A stretch of DNA of 33,096 nucleotides from Desulfamplus sp. (GCA_015232555.1 JADFZJ010000042.1:1-33096), one strand, 5' to 3'; shown: positions 6,281-15,750, numbered from the stretch's first letter. Translations and numbers: made by a program. Notes: generated by a model not told the origin, from the letters alone.

Positions 6281-9208
6281 ATGTTCAACATCTTTAAAAT
6301 AAACATTATCAGCCCGATAAAACTAAAGCTGCTGGTATGTTCTGCAATCTCTGCCTTGCTGCTGATGCCTTTGCTATATCTTGTAATAATATCAAGGCTC
6401 TCTTTTTACGAAATTACACTTAAAACTTTTATATTTTTAATGGTAATATGGATATTGCAATCTCTGCTTTCTGTTTTAGCATCTAAAAATTTAAGGCTTT
6501 CTGCTGCTATCGGCTCTATTTTTTTTATCCTTTTTTTTATTACAACATGGATAGAGGCTGGACTAATTCATTTTACTGGAGAAGGTTTCTCTCCCGCCTT
6601 TTTTTATCATCTTAACTGGCACAGCTCTTTTATTGCATTTAACACTTATAAACTATTCCCAGCCGCTCTTGTCATATCATTATCTATATCTGTTCTAATA
6701 CTAAAAAAATATCTTGAGTTTGAAAAAAACAAAAATACAAATAAATTCGCTTATTCTGACGTAGGCAGGACTGGTTTTAAAAAAAGCAAGATATTGATAT
6801 ATTTATCTATCATCCTTTTATCTCTACCCAATACGCCAATATGGGGTTTAAGTAAGGGGCTATGGCAATACTATTTTGCTGAGCGAATCAAAATTAAAGC
6901 AAACAGTAATGATAGAAAAATACTCTCAAATATAGGAGTCCGCTTAATTTCAGAAGACAAATCTAATATAGCTGCCTCTCTTCCGCCGTCACCTGAAAAT
7001 CTAATTCTAATTTTTCTTGAATCCATGAATTTTCAATTTGTAAATAATCTGAATTTTCCAAATCTAACCCCATCGCTGAATCGTTATTCAGATAGATTTA
7101 CACTGCTGAAAAATCACATAAGTACAGAAAATGCGACTCTTCCAGCGATGATTTCAAGTTTATGCGGAATTGTGCCAGACTACTCAATGGGGAATGACAC
7201 CTTAGTATATGAGGAGTCAGTATATAAAAATCTTGCCTGTTTTACTGATATCTTGCGATCCGCAGGATATTATCAGGTCTATATGGGCGGGGCAGAAAGC
7301 TCGTTTGCCAGCAAGCAGGATTTTTTAAAGCAGCATGGATACCACGAGATCATAGGCTGGGAATATTGGAAAAACAAAGATCATTACAAAGATGATGATA
7401 GGCATTCATATTGGGGGCTTTACGATTCTGATCTCTTTGGAGAGGCAATAAATAAAATGGAGGAGTTAAAATCCCTATCTCCTTTTAACTTTACCCTTTT
7501 AACCTTAAATACACATCTTCCTGGTTTCTTTTCAAATAGCTGTTCAGGTTATTTTGACGATGCTCCAAACAGCACAAACAGCGATATGCTTAATGCCATT
7601 TACTGCTCTGACGCAGCATTAGGAAGATATCTTGATTGGTTAGATAAAAAGGGCTTTTTTGAGAACACAACCATTGTAATTGTTGGTGATCATAAGATGT
7701 TCAACCATGAAGTTACAAGTGAAATTCTTGGGGATAAGATAGAAGATCAGAGAATCTTCGGCATGATCCACTCCCCTGGTGATAATCTTCCTAAAAGCAT
7801 TGATGAACGAACAGCACCTTATGATATAGCATCAACCATACCTGAACTATTAGGAGTAGAACACAATATTGAGTTTTCTATTGGGCAGTCTATGCTTGAA
7901 CCTATTTCTAAAAATCGTTTTATACTTGATAGGGATATGCAAAATAATGCTGGAAACTGTGATCCATTCAATATTGAGCTTCCAATAGATACTGCCTCTT
8001 TTTCTCCATGTGAGTATAAGAGGTTGATATCAATATTAGATCATAATCTATCAGATTTTAGAAGAGCAGAGCCGTCAATTGTGCAAAAACTTGAGCGTGT
8101 TGTGTTGCTCTCTTCAACAGAAGAAGATAAAGCTCCTTCTATTTTTTTAGATGACATAGAGCAGCTTGAATATATTTCTAAAGATGGTATCAGAAACGAT
8201 TTAAGCCATAATGGAATTTACTGCGTAATACTTGCTTCTGACGGAAAGGTAAAAGAGAGAAGTTTTTACGATGTAACCCAGCCTTTAGACATGGATAATT
8301 TTTTAGATATGCTTGAAAATTTAACATTTGGAGATTGGCTGTTTATGGTTCATAAAGGCGATATTTTAGGACAAATGCCGGCTTCTGTTCATTATCTTTT
8401 AGAGAGAATGGGCTGGAGTATACCGCTGAATCTGCTTGGCGGCACGAGTTCTGTTTTTATCTCAAGGCATGGTTCTGATCCATATCATGCTGTTTTTAGC
8501 TGCACATCTTATGATAATAGGTCTATCGATAATACATTGTTTAGTAGTAGCGATAATCAAGAAGGTAATACTTTAAAAAAAGAGTTGATGTTTGATGATT
8601 TTAAAGGATTGCTTACTTTGATATCTCCAAAGGATAAAAAAGAAAATATATGGAATGATCCTAAATTTATTTCAATGTTAATTTATGACGAAAATTCTAT
8701 ATACAGAAATGCAGCGGCAAATATAAATATCTGTGGGTTTGGCAGAGGAGCAAGTTTGTTCTCTTTTTTTTACGAACCAGTAGAGTTAAAACGAGGAATC
8801 AATCTGCTGATATTTTCTAACTTATGGGAGCTTACAGCCGATTTAAACTATGATTTTTATGAGTCTGATAAAGATTCTGAGCAATTGGCTAAAGCTCTTG
8901 CAAGTGATACTTCAAAATTTGATATGATAGTTGCAGTTGCAGTGCACGATGATGCTAAAGCCAATCTTCCAGAATCTGTTATTCAAGGATTGAAAAAAAG
9001 GGGAGCAGAAAAAATTGATGAATTAGAGTTCAGGTCTCCCTATCTGTTTGTATTTCATACAAAATATGGAGCGGTATATGAGGAAGTCGGAAAGAGTGGT
9101 GAATGTATTGCTGCTGACAGAGGTAAAATAATAAAAAAGGTTCTCTCTTTTGCAGAAAAAACAAAAATAATTATAAATGAAGCAGAAAAACAGAACAATG
9201 ATAAATGA
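6281..9208 (+). CDS. LTA-synthase-like membrane sulfatase-fold transferase with two ILEI/FAM3-type domains
   Basis: A 975-residue membrane protein. Five hydrophobic segments (about 13-35, 45-66, 74-92, 120-142, 165-185) anchor an extracytoplasmic alkaline-phosphatase/sulfatase-fold domain at about 230-540. Likely metal and catalytic residues are Glu247 (ILIFLESMN), a threonine nucleophile in STENATLPA (Thr282 or Thr286), His412 (NTHLPGFF) and Asp470/His471 (VGDHKMF). Such enzymes move glycerol-phosphate or phosphoethanolamine from a lipid to a glycan. Two regions, about 640-735 and 815-930, then each follow the ILEI/FAM3 pattern: a GIN-hydrophobic strand, a basic or acidic FD/YDFY turn, a D/N-F-hydrophobic helix, G/F-D-hydrophobic, a D-D-A-like turn, an L-x-x-x-G helix end and an FR-aromatic strand. 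The second copy is the clearest (RGINLLIF, AVAVHDDAKANLP, ELEFRSPYLFVF). I know no published protein with this exact layout. The start lacks a strong ribosome site, and the end overlaps the next ORF. Confidence 0.85.
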   Translation: MFNIFKINIISPIKLKLLVCSAISALLLMPLLYLVIISRLSFYEITLKTFIFLMVIWILQSLLSVLASKNLRLSAAIGSIFFILFFITTWIEAGLIHFTGEGFSPAFFYHLNWHSSFIAFNTYKLFPAALVISLSISVLILKKYLEFEKNKNTNKFAYSDVGRTGFKKSKILIYLSIILLSLPNTPIWGLSKGLWQYYFAERIKIKANSNDRKILSNIGVRLISEDKSNIAASLPPSPENLILIFLESMNFQFVNNLNFPNLTPSLNRYSDRFTLLKNHISTENATLPAMISSLCGIVPDYSMGNDTLVYEESVYKNLACFTDILRSAGYYQVYMGGAESSFASKQDFLKQHGYHEIIGWEYWKNKDHYKDDDRHSYWGLYDSDLFGEAINKMEELKSLSPFNFTLLTLNTHLPGFFSNSCSGYFDDAPNSTNSDMLNAIYCSDAALGRYLDWLDKKGFFENTTIVIVGDHKMFNHEVTSEILGDKIEDQRIFGMIHSPGDNLPKSIDERTAPYDIASTIPELLGVEHNIEFSIGQSMLEPISKNRFILDRDMQNNAGNCDPFNIELPIDTASFSPCEYKRLISILDHNLSDFRRAEPSIVQKLERVVLLSSTEEDKAPSIFLDDIEQLEYISKDGIRNDLSHNGIYCVILASDGKVKERSFYDVTQPLDMDNFLDMLENLTFGDWLFMVHKGDILGQMPASVHYLLERMGWSIPLNLLGGTSSVFISRHGSDPYHAVFSCTSYDNRSIDNTLFSSSDNQEGNTLKKELMFDDFKGLLTLISPKDKKENIWNDPKFISMLIYDENSIYRNAAANINICGFGRGASLFSFFYEPVELKRGINLLIFSNLWELTADLNYDFYESDKDSEQLAKALASDTSKFDMIVAVAVHDDAKANLPESVIQGLKKRGAEKIDELEFRSPYLFVFHTKYGAVYEEVGKSGECIAADRGKIIKKVLSFAEKTKIIINEAEKQNNDK

Positions 9209-12200
9209 AAATGAGTTGATTCCATATCAAGAGTCTCCTATCCCTGCAGGACCATACCTTGTGTTTTCTCCCCACCCAGATGATGAAACTCTTGGTATGG
9301 GCGGCACAATTGCCCTTGCGGCTAAAGCCTGGATTGATGTTTATGTTGTTTTTATCACTGACGGAGGAAAGGGCGGAGACCCTGATATAAGAAAAAAAGA
9401 GGCTCAAGCAGCCGCTGATATAGTTGGAGTGAAAAAGATTTTTTATCTGAATATGCCTGACAGAGAGGTTTCTCTTATACCTTTTCCTGATCAGGCTGTT
9501 GTCGAAATTTTGGAACAGATAAAACCCAAGACAATTTTTCTTCCATCATTTCAGGAGAACCACCCTGATCACAGAGCAACTACAAATCGTGTTTTGTCTC
9601 TGATTAAAAACTTCAACCGATTTAAAATTATATCTCCCTCTAAAGATTTACAGCCCTGTATTCCTAATAATTCTACAGAAGAGTTGAAGTTCCAATTATG
9701 GTTTTACGAGATTAACAGACAAGGCGAAATAAACAGGCTGATTGATATATCTTCTATGCTGGAGATAAAGGAGTCGGCAATTGAGTGCTACGCAAGCCAG
9801 CTTCAGCAGTTGGATTACAAGGTTCATGCACTTTGTCTAAACTTTATGAGAAGCATAACGCTTGATGTAAACACTAACTATGCAGAAGGTTTTTGGTGTC
9901 ATGATGCAGCAGAATCAATATCACCTGAGCAGTACTATTTTAGCCGTTTCTCAAATTACATACCAAACATACCAAATAGTGAATATTCAAATCATGAATT
10001 AAGGCATTTAAGAGATAAAACAAGCAGCCACGCCGCAATTGTTAAACAATACCGCAATTTTTCTGAATATCTTGCTAAAGATATTAATGATAACAATAGA
10101 GAAATAGAGCTTCTTAAAAAGCAAAAAGATGAATATCGTTCTATTATCCATCAGTTTGAACAACAGATATCTGAAATATCTCTGTCAAAATCCCATAAAA
10201 TTGTATCAGAATATATAAAATCCATAACAAAGCTGCGTAACTTTTTTAGAAAACTTAGAAAATTTAGTAAACTGAAAGATAGAAATTGTATTGACTCATC
10301 ATCTCCTGATCTTAATAATTTATCTGTCTATAAAATTTCTAAAAATTTAGATTCAAAGTTTCTAAAAGCTGCGGATTTAGAGCAAACAGAAGATGTTAAT
10401 ATCAATCCAGACTTAAATATTACACATATAAAATATCCAATTATCAGATTGCACTCAAACGATCAGATTGATGCGATTAATATTATTGATGCTGTTAATT
10501 CTAATATTTGCGATAGCAGCATAAATATAGACAACTCAATATTGATATCTGAACATAACGAAGATAATAAAATTGTTCCTCTTTTCAACAATAAGCCTGT
10601 TGGATTTTTAGTTGAGTGCAGTAAAGATAATTTAGCCCGTATTGATCTTTTTATGGCAACTTACATGAGGATAAATCCAGGGGTTTTGATATTATCCATC
10701 TATGAAAATAGGGGTGATAATTACAAAAATAGAGATTATGAGAATATTGATTCTAATAATATCAATATAAATAATCGAATGCTTAATGAGAATATCGATT
10801 TTAATAATACTAATCTAAATAATCCAATACTCAACCAAGAGCCGTTACGTAGTTGTAGAGTAATCTCTCCTGCAATTATGGATAACAGCTTTGTCTCTTT
10901 TGAGTTTGATCCAATTCAAGATTCTCATGCTAAAACATTCTATGTTACTTTATCTCTTACAGATGGAGTTGAGGATTTCTGCTTAGGACTTTGGACAAAT
11001 ACATTTCTAAATATTACTCCTGCTCAACGATATCATAAGTGGATTGAACAACATGAAAAATCAACTTCATCAATTGCTTCTATCAACTCATCAATATCTA
11101 TTGGAGATAATACTTATATTGCGATTATTGTGCCAGTCTTAAGTCCGCTTTATTCATCAAATTCACCTTACTCATCAAGTTCGCTTTACTCATCGCATGA
11201 CAATATTAAAATGTTTTCAGAAACTATTGAGTCAGTTTTTAAACAGTCCTATCCCCAATGGCAGATGATAATTTTGGCTGATAGAGAATCAGACTCAAAA
11301 AATTTTTATTCTCAATATACACACGACCCAAGGGTTGCTGTTGATTATAATTTAAAAGATGAGAATATTTCTGATTGTTTGAATAGAGCCATTGAAAGCT
11401 CAGAATGCAGATACTTTCTTGTTCTAAAACCTTTTGACACGCTTGCACCTCACGCTCTTGATGAGTGCATAAAGATTTTGAATCAATTTCCTGATACAGA
11501 TTTAATTTATAGTGATGAAGATAAAATATCTAATAATCGTGATATTGATGTTCATAATGATGATGTTGTTGGCGGTGATGGTGCTGATGATAACCCTGAT
11601 TCAGATACGACTATTCGTCTCGCTCCTTTTTTCAAGCCTGATTGGTCTCCAGACCTTTTTTTGTCGTTTATGTACATCGGGAATTTGGTTCTTTACAAAA
11701 AAGAGATGTTTCAAAAATCAGGCAGTTATTCTCAAGAGCTTCAAACAGATATTGAATATGACACAATTTTGAAGATAAGTGAGTTGACACAAAATATTGT
11801 CCATATTCCAAAAATACTATACCACAAAAGAGAGCTTTCTTTAGAGAATGGGAATAATATCACTCTCTCCTCTGCTGTAAGTTATGGGGAGAGGCTTTAC
11901 GCTACATCTCATAATGTCATTAAAAACGCGATAAAACGAAGAGGAATTGAGGCTGATGTTTATACTGGGCTGACAAAAAATTCGTTCAGAGTCTCATATA
12001 GATTTAATACCAATATACTTGTCTCAATAATCATTCCATTTAAAGATAACCACGAAGTTCTTCATACCTGCATCAAAAGCATATTAGAAAGAACAAAATA
12101 TAGAAATTATGAAATTATCTGCGTAAATAATCAGAGCAAAAATAGAGAAAAGTTTTTAGAGTTAGAAGGAGATAGATTTGAGAATAACTCGTTAAAATCT

Positions 12201-12860
12201 CTTTTAAATAGTTCATTCACTAATATAAATCTTACTATTCTTGATTATGACAAGCCTTTTAATTACTCAGCAATCAATAATTTTGCGGTAAAACACACAA
12301 AAGGAGATGTTCTGCTTTTGCTAAATTCTGACACAGAGGTTATTTCAAGTGATTGGCTCAACGCAATGTTAGAACACGCTTGCCGTAATGATGTAGGTGC
12401 AGTTGGAGCAAAACTATACTATGTCAATGACACAATACAACATGCAGGAGTTGTGTTCGGTGTTGCTGGAGTTGCGGGGCACGCTTTTAAACATGTTAAT
12501 AGGTATCAGACAGATTATTATTATGGTTTGCCTTGTATGGTGAGAAATGTAAGTGCGGTTACAGGTGCTTGCATGATGGTTAGACGCTATGTCTTTGATG
12601 AAGTTGGAGGCTTTGACGAAGAAAATTTTCAGGTAAGCTATAATGATCTCGATTTATGCCTAAAGATACAGCAAAGAGGCTATAAAATTATATATACTCC
12701 GTTTGCAGAGCTTTATCATTATGAATCTTACAGTAGGGGTTACTCTTTTGATAAGACAGCAACGGATAACATTAATGGTAAATGGGGAAACTCTCTTGAA
12801 AGAGACCCTTTCTATAATCCTAATCTTACAATATATAAAGAAGACTGGAGTCTTAAATGA
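9177..12860 (+). CDS. PIG-L/LmbE deacetylase fused to two GT2 domains
   Basis: A 1227-residue multi-domain protein. Residues 25-230 are a PIG-L/LmbE deacetylase: the zinc motif SPHPDDE (His33, Asp35, Asp36) and NHPDH about 95 residues later provide the ligands, so it should N-deacetylate a GlcNAc-like sugar. A coiled coil spans about 300-345, an Asn-rich spacer 350-470, and a beta-rich domain (GFLVECSKDNLARIDL) 475-640. GT2 domain A (650-900) has lost its aspartates: RYFLVLKPFDTLAP stands where the DhDD motif belongs. GT2 domain B (950-1220) is intact, with LLLLNSDTEV near 1048 and SYNDLDLCLK. Domain A holds two low-complexity inserts, the YSS repeats and an Asp/Asn stretch after SDEDKI. An ATG at 9198 (residue 8) is an equal start candidate: it shortens the 32-bp overlap with the previous gene to 11. 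It ends in a 4-bp overlap with the next gene. Confidence 0.85.
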   Translation: MKQKNRTMINENELIPYQESPIPAGPYLVFSPHPDDETLGMGGTIALAAKAWIDVYVVFITDGGKGGDPDIRKKEAQAAADIVGVKKIFYLNMPDREVSLIPFPDQAVVEILEQIKPKTIFLPSFQENHPDHRATTNRVLSLIKNFNRFKIISPSKDLQPCIPNNSTEELKFQLWFYEINRQGEINRLIDISSMLEIKESAIECYASQLQQLDYKVHALCLNFMRSITLDVNTNYAEGFWCHDAAESISPEQYYFSRFSNYIPNIPNSEYSNHELRHLRDKTSSHAAIVKQYRNFSEYLAKDINDNNREIELLKKQKDEYRSIIHQFEQQISEISLSKSHKIVSEYIKSITKLRNFFRKLRKFSKLKDRNCIDSSSPDLNNLSVYKISKNLDSKFLKAADLEQTEDVNINPDLNITHIKYPIIRLHSNDQIDAINIIDAVNSNICDSSINIDNSILISEHNEDNKIVPLFNNKPVGFLVECSKDNLARIDLFMATYMRINPGVLILSIYENRGDNYKNRDYENIDSNNININNRMLNENIDFNNTNLNNPILNQEPLRSCRVISPAIMDNSFVSFEFDPIQDSHAKTFYVTLSLTDGVEDFCLGLWTNTFLNITPAQRYHKWIEQHEKSTSSIASINSSISIGDNTYIAIIVPVLSPLYSSNSPYSSSSLYSSHDNIKMFSETIESVFKQSYPQWQMIILADRESDSKNFYSQYTHDPRVAVDYNLKDENISDCLNRAIESSECRYFLVLKPFDTLAPHALDECIKILNQFPDTDLIYSDEDKISNNRDIDVHNDDVVGGDGADDNPDSDTTIRLAPFFKPDWSPDLFLSFMYIGNLVLYKKEMFQKSGSYSQELQTDIEYDTILKISELTQNIVHIPKILYHKRELSLENGNNITLSSAVSYGERLYATSHNVIKNAIKRRGIEADVYTGLTKNSFRVSYRFNTNILVSIIIPFKDNHEVLHTCIKSILERTKYRNYEIICVNNQSKNREKFLELEGDRFENNSLKSLLNSSFTNINLTILDYDKPFNYSAINNFAVKHTKGDVLLLLNSDTEVISSDWLNAMLEHACRNDVGAVGAKLYYVNDTIQHAGVVFGVAGVAGHAFKHVNRYQTDYYYGLPCMVRNVSAVTGACMMVRRYVFDEVGGFDEENFQVSYNDLDLCLKIQQRGYKIIYTPFAELYHYESYSRGYSFDKTATDNINGKWGNSLERDPFYNPNLTIYKEDWSLK
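10740..10835 (+). repeat. 48-bp in-frame tandem duplication in the deacetylase/GT2 gene
   Basis: Copies at 10740-10787 and 10788-10835 are identical at 39 of 48 bases. They encode ENIDSNNININNRMLN and ENIDFNNTNLNNPILN. The period is 16 codons, so the frame is kept. It forms most of an Asn-rich loop inside the beta-rich domain that precedes the GT2 modules. Confidence 0.88.
11145..11198 (+). repeat. 18-bp in-frame tandem repeat, three copies
   Basis: Three 18-bp units encode PLYSSN, SPYSSS and SLYSSH. They interrupt the first loop of the inactive GT2 domain A, directly after the IIVPV strand, where related proteins have a short turn such as Y-N-T/P. Confidence 0.85.
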
Positions 12861-15631
12861 TAATGGAGAAACCACTTGTAAATATAATTGTCAGGACAAA
12901 AGATAGACCATTGCTCCTACTGGAGGCTCTTCAAAGCATTGTTGACCAATCCTACAGACCTGTAAAACCTCTAATTATAAACGACGGGGGTGCTCATATA
13001 GAATATGCAACAATACGTTCTATACTTAAAGATATACCCTTTATATATGTTGAGCATGAGCAGAACATGGGCAGAAGTGGAGCACTGAATTCAGGTCTTA
13101 TAAATAGTGATGGAGATTTTATATATTTTTTAGACGATGACGATCTTGTTTATAAAGATGGGATTAAATATTTAGTTGAAACATCACTTGAAAACGATAT
13201 TTTACCTGTTTATGGCAGGGTGGTATGTAGCGAAAATAGTATCCAGACAAAAGAGCTTGGAGAGCCGTTTGATTTTGGAAAACTTGTATTTGAAAACTAT
13301 ATTGCTACAAATGCACTTCTTGTACCTCTAAAAATTGCACAAAAAATTGGTCAATTTGATGAATCCTTTGAGATATTTGAAGATTGGGATTGGATTCTTA
13401 GAATGGCATCTTTGTATAAGCCTATTTTTACTGATAATCGCATTGCAGAATATAGAGCTTTTGAGTCAACTACTTTAACTGGAAAAGGAGGGGCTGATTA
13501 TCATAAAAAATATAAAAATATGCTTTTGGAAAAACATAAGGACAAAGTTACTCCAAAGCTAATCCTTGAGCATGTACAGAGATCCATAGATACATCTGTT
13601 ATTGAAAAAGAAAAAATAGTCAACACTCATAAAGATTTAAGTTTAAAATTTCAACTTGAATCAAAACACTATTTTAATGAGACAGTTACACTTAAAGACG
13701 AAATTAAAAACTATAAAAAAGAAATAGAAAAACATAAAGAAGAGATATCAAAATATAAATTAGAAGTAGGAGAATACGAAGAAGAGCTTGAGAAGCATAA
13801 AAAAGAGATTTTACAATATCAAGAAGAGCTTGAAAGATATAAGGTAGAACTTATTCGTCATAAAGAGCATATAGAGTGGCAGCAAGCTAATATCAAAAGG
13901 ATTGAAAATGAATCAGATAACCATAAATCTATTGCACAATCCAATCAAGATAGGGTTGTTTCTCTTAAGTTAGAACTTGATAACTCACAATATCAATATG
14001 AGAATTTAAAAGAAAAACATGAAAATATTATAAAATATAATTTTGAACTATCTGAAACAAATAGATATTTATCTGATGAGTTGAACAAAACAAGAAAAGA
14101 GCTTCTATCTTACCAGCTTCCACACATTGATATAGTTATTGTAACCTATAATGGTCTCTCATATCTGCCAGCATGTCTTGAAACTCTTTTTGCATCTGAT
14201 TATCCCAATTTTTCAGTAATTGTTGTTGATAACAATTCAGCAGATGATAGCGTTAATTGGATAAAGACAAATTATCCCAATGTAATTGTTATTGAGAACA
14301 AGAGTAATGAGGGTTTTGGAAGAGCTAACCTCAAAGGTATAAAACAGGGCAACTCTCCTTTTTTTGCACTTCTTAATAACGATACTAAAGTCGACCAAAA
14401 CTGGTTATTGCCGCTTGTTGAGGTTATGCAAAAAGAGCCTGAATGTGCTGCTGCATGTTCAAGGCTTATGTTTATGGATAATCCTGATGTTATGAATGCT
14501 TCTGGTGGAGGAATGAATTTTGTTGGTTATGGCTATGATCATAACATCTTCTCAATTTACACGCCTGATTCATCAAATCTTAATAAAATTGATACTGTAT
14601 TTTTTCCAACTGCTGCCGCATGTCTTGTCAGGCGTTCTGCATTTGATGATATCGGCGGATTTGACAGATCGTTTTTTATGTACCATGAGGATGTTGATTT
14701 AGGATGGAGATTTCACCTTAAAGGATACTCTATAAAATATGTTCCTGAATCAGTTGTGTTTCATGCTTTTGGGGGAACTTCTCTTAAATCAGGCAGTATG
14801 CACTTTAGAAACAGATTAGGTTTAAGACACGCATTAAGAAGCCTTCTTAAAAATTATGAGATTACTACCTTAAAAAAAGTTATTCCAATCTTCTGTCAAT
14901 TAGGCATTAATAACTTTAGAGCTGGTATTCCTACTGGTTTTTTCAGGGCTATTTTCTGGAATATTGTGATGCTGCCAGACACTATTATCAACAGAGTAAG
15001 GGTACAGCGAACCAGAAAACAGACAGATAATGAAATTTCATATCTTATATGGCAGGACGTGTTCCTTCCTGTTCAATTTCCCGATTACCAAATACAGAAG
15101 ATAAGTAGTTTTATTGAACATTATAAAAATAACCAAAATGATTTTAATAATAGAAAGTTAAATACTAACAAAGGTGATAATAATTTAGAGTTTCCTATCG
15201 ATATTATTAGCAACGCAAACTGTAATCTTGGATATGGCTGGCATCCGTGTGAGGTCTATTTCGGAGATGGTCATACTTTGTATAGATGGACACAGCAGAG
15301 GTCACAGCTCTTTTTCTGGCATCATGGGGGAGATGCTCTTTTAAGATTAAAAATTTTAGGTCTTTCAGGCTTGCTTGGAAAACCAAGATATTTTACGGTT
15401 CAATTAAAACTCTCTGAACAAAATATATCAGAAAAAAAAATATATACGCATAACTTTACCATCCATTCTGATCAGTGGGAACAGTTTGAAGCCCATTTCT
15501 CAGGGGAGCAAGGGGCTGTTGAAGTTCTGATTTCAGTTGCAGAATTATGGTCTCCTGATGAAAAATTTAATAACAGAGACTACCGAAGATTGGGAATTGG
15601 TATTGCTTCTGCTCAAATTCATTACCTTTAG
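12857..15631 (+). CDS. Two GT2 domains separated by a long coiled coil, with a C-terminal beta domain
   Basis: A 924-residue protein. GT2 domain A (about 7-230) has NIIVRTKDRP and an intact metal site, IYFLDDDDLV near 94-101, plus FEDWDWILRMA. Residues 250-418 are a coiled coil of glutamate/lysine heptads. GT2 domain B (422-700) has DIVIVTYNG, VVDNNS, the metal motif NNDTKV near 506 and YHEDVDLGWRF, like rhamnosyl- or galactosyl-transferases. The C-terminal 150 residues begin LGYGWHPCE and end IGIASAQIHYL, a beta-sandwich-like module that often accompanies such transferases and may bind the glycan. Both catalytic domains look active, so it could add two residues in turn. It starts in an ATGA overlap with the previous gene and is the last member of the tightly overlapping run. 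A palindrome begins one base after its stop. Confidence 0.87.
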   Translation: MIMEKPLVNIIVRTKDRPLLLLEALQSIVDQSYRPVKPLIINDGGAHIEYATIRSILKDIPFIYVEHEQNMGRSGALNSGLINSDGDFIYFLDDDDLVYKDGIKYLVETSLENDILPVYGRVVCSENSIQTKELGEPFDFGKLVFENYIATNALLVPLKIAQKIGQFDESFEIFEDWDWILRMASLYKPIFTDNRIAEYRAFESTTLTGKGGADYHKKYKNMLLEKHKDKVTPKLILEHVQRSIDTSVIEKEKIVNTHKDLSLKFQLESKHYFNETVTLKDEIKNYKKEIEKHKEEISKYKLEVGEYEEELEKHKKEILQYQEELERYKVELIRHKEHIEWQQANIKRIENESDNHKSIAQSNQDRVVSLKLELDNSQYQYENLKEKHENIIKYNFELSETNRYLSDELNKTRKELLSYQLPHIDIVIVTYNGLSYLPACLETLFASDYPNFSVIVVDNNSADDSVNWIKTNYPNVIVIENKSNEGFGRANLKGIKQGNSPFFALLNNDTKVDQNWLLPLVEVMQKEPECAAACSRLMFMDNPDVMNASGGGMNFVGYGYDHNIFSIYTPDSSNLNKIDTVFFPTAAACLVRRSAFDDIGGFDRSFFMYHEDVDLGWRFHLKGYSIKYVPESVVFHAFGGTSLKSGSMHFRNRLGLRHALRSLLKNYEITTLKKVIPIFCQLGINNFRAGIPTGFFRAIFWNIVMLPDTIINRVRVQRTRKQTDNEISYLIWQDVFLPVQFPDYQIQKISSFIEHYKNNQNDFNNRKLNTNKGDNNLEFPIDIISNANCNLGYGWHPCEVYFGDGHTLYRWTQQRSQLFFWHHGGDALLRLKILGLSGLLGKPRYFTVQLKLSEQNISEKKIYTHNFTIHSDQWEQFEAHFSGEQGAVEVLISVAELWSPDEKFNNRDYRRLGIGIASAQIHYL

Positions 15632-15632
15632 A

Positions 15633-15660
15633 GTAGAGACGCACGTCCGTGCGTCTCTAC
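15633..15660. repeat. Dispersed palindrome, 13-bp arms (copy 1)
   Basis: GTAGAGACGCACG, two bases (TC), then the exact reverse complement CGTGCGTCTCTAC. It starts one base after the TAG of the GT2/coiled-coil gene. The GTAGAGACG...CGTCTCTAC frame is a REP/MITE-like palindrome seen in many bacterial genomes (recalled, not searched). No T-run follows, so it is not a classical terminator, although the hairpin could protect the 3' end of the upstream mRNA. A second copy lies at 18163-18188. Confidence 0.85.
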
Positions 15661-15750
15661 AGCTTAGGTGAAACTCAATTTATGACCTTTAACAGTATAA
15701 TATTTAATTATAAGTTACACATAATTTATTGATAGGAAGGAAGCCGCTTG

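Noticed and set aside
6281-9208. A plain sulfatase acting on sulfate esters
   Set aside because: There is no C-x-P-x-R formylglycine motif; the five membrane segments and the threonine in STENATLPA fit the LTA-synthase/phosphoethanolamine transferase type.
10740-11198. Clustered short repeats as a CRISPR array
   Set aside because: The units are adjacent without spacers, keep the reading frame and encode Asn- or Ser-rich peptide repeats.
15633-15660. The palindrome as an intrinsic terminator
   Set aside because: The stem is strong but no T-run follows on either strand; a dispersed repeat explains it better, especially with a second copy at 18163-18188.
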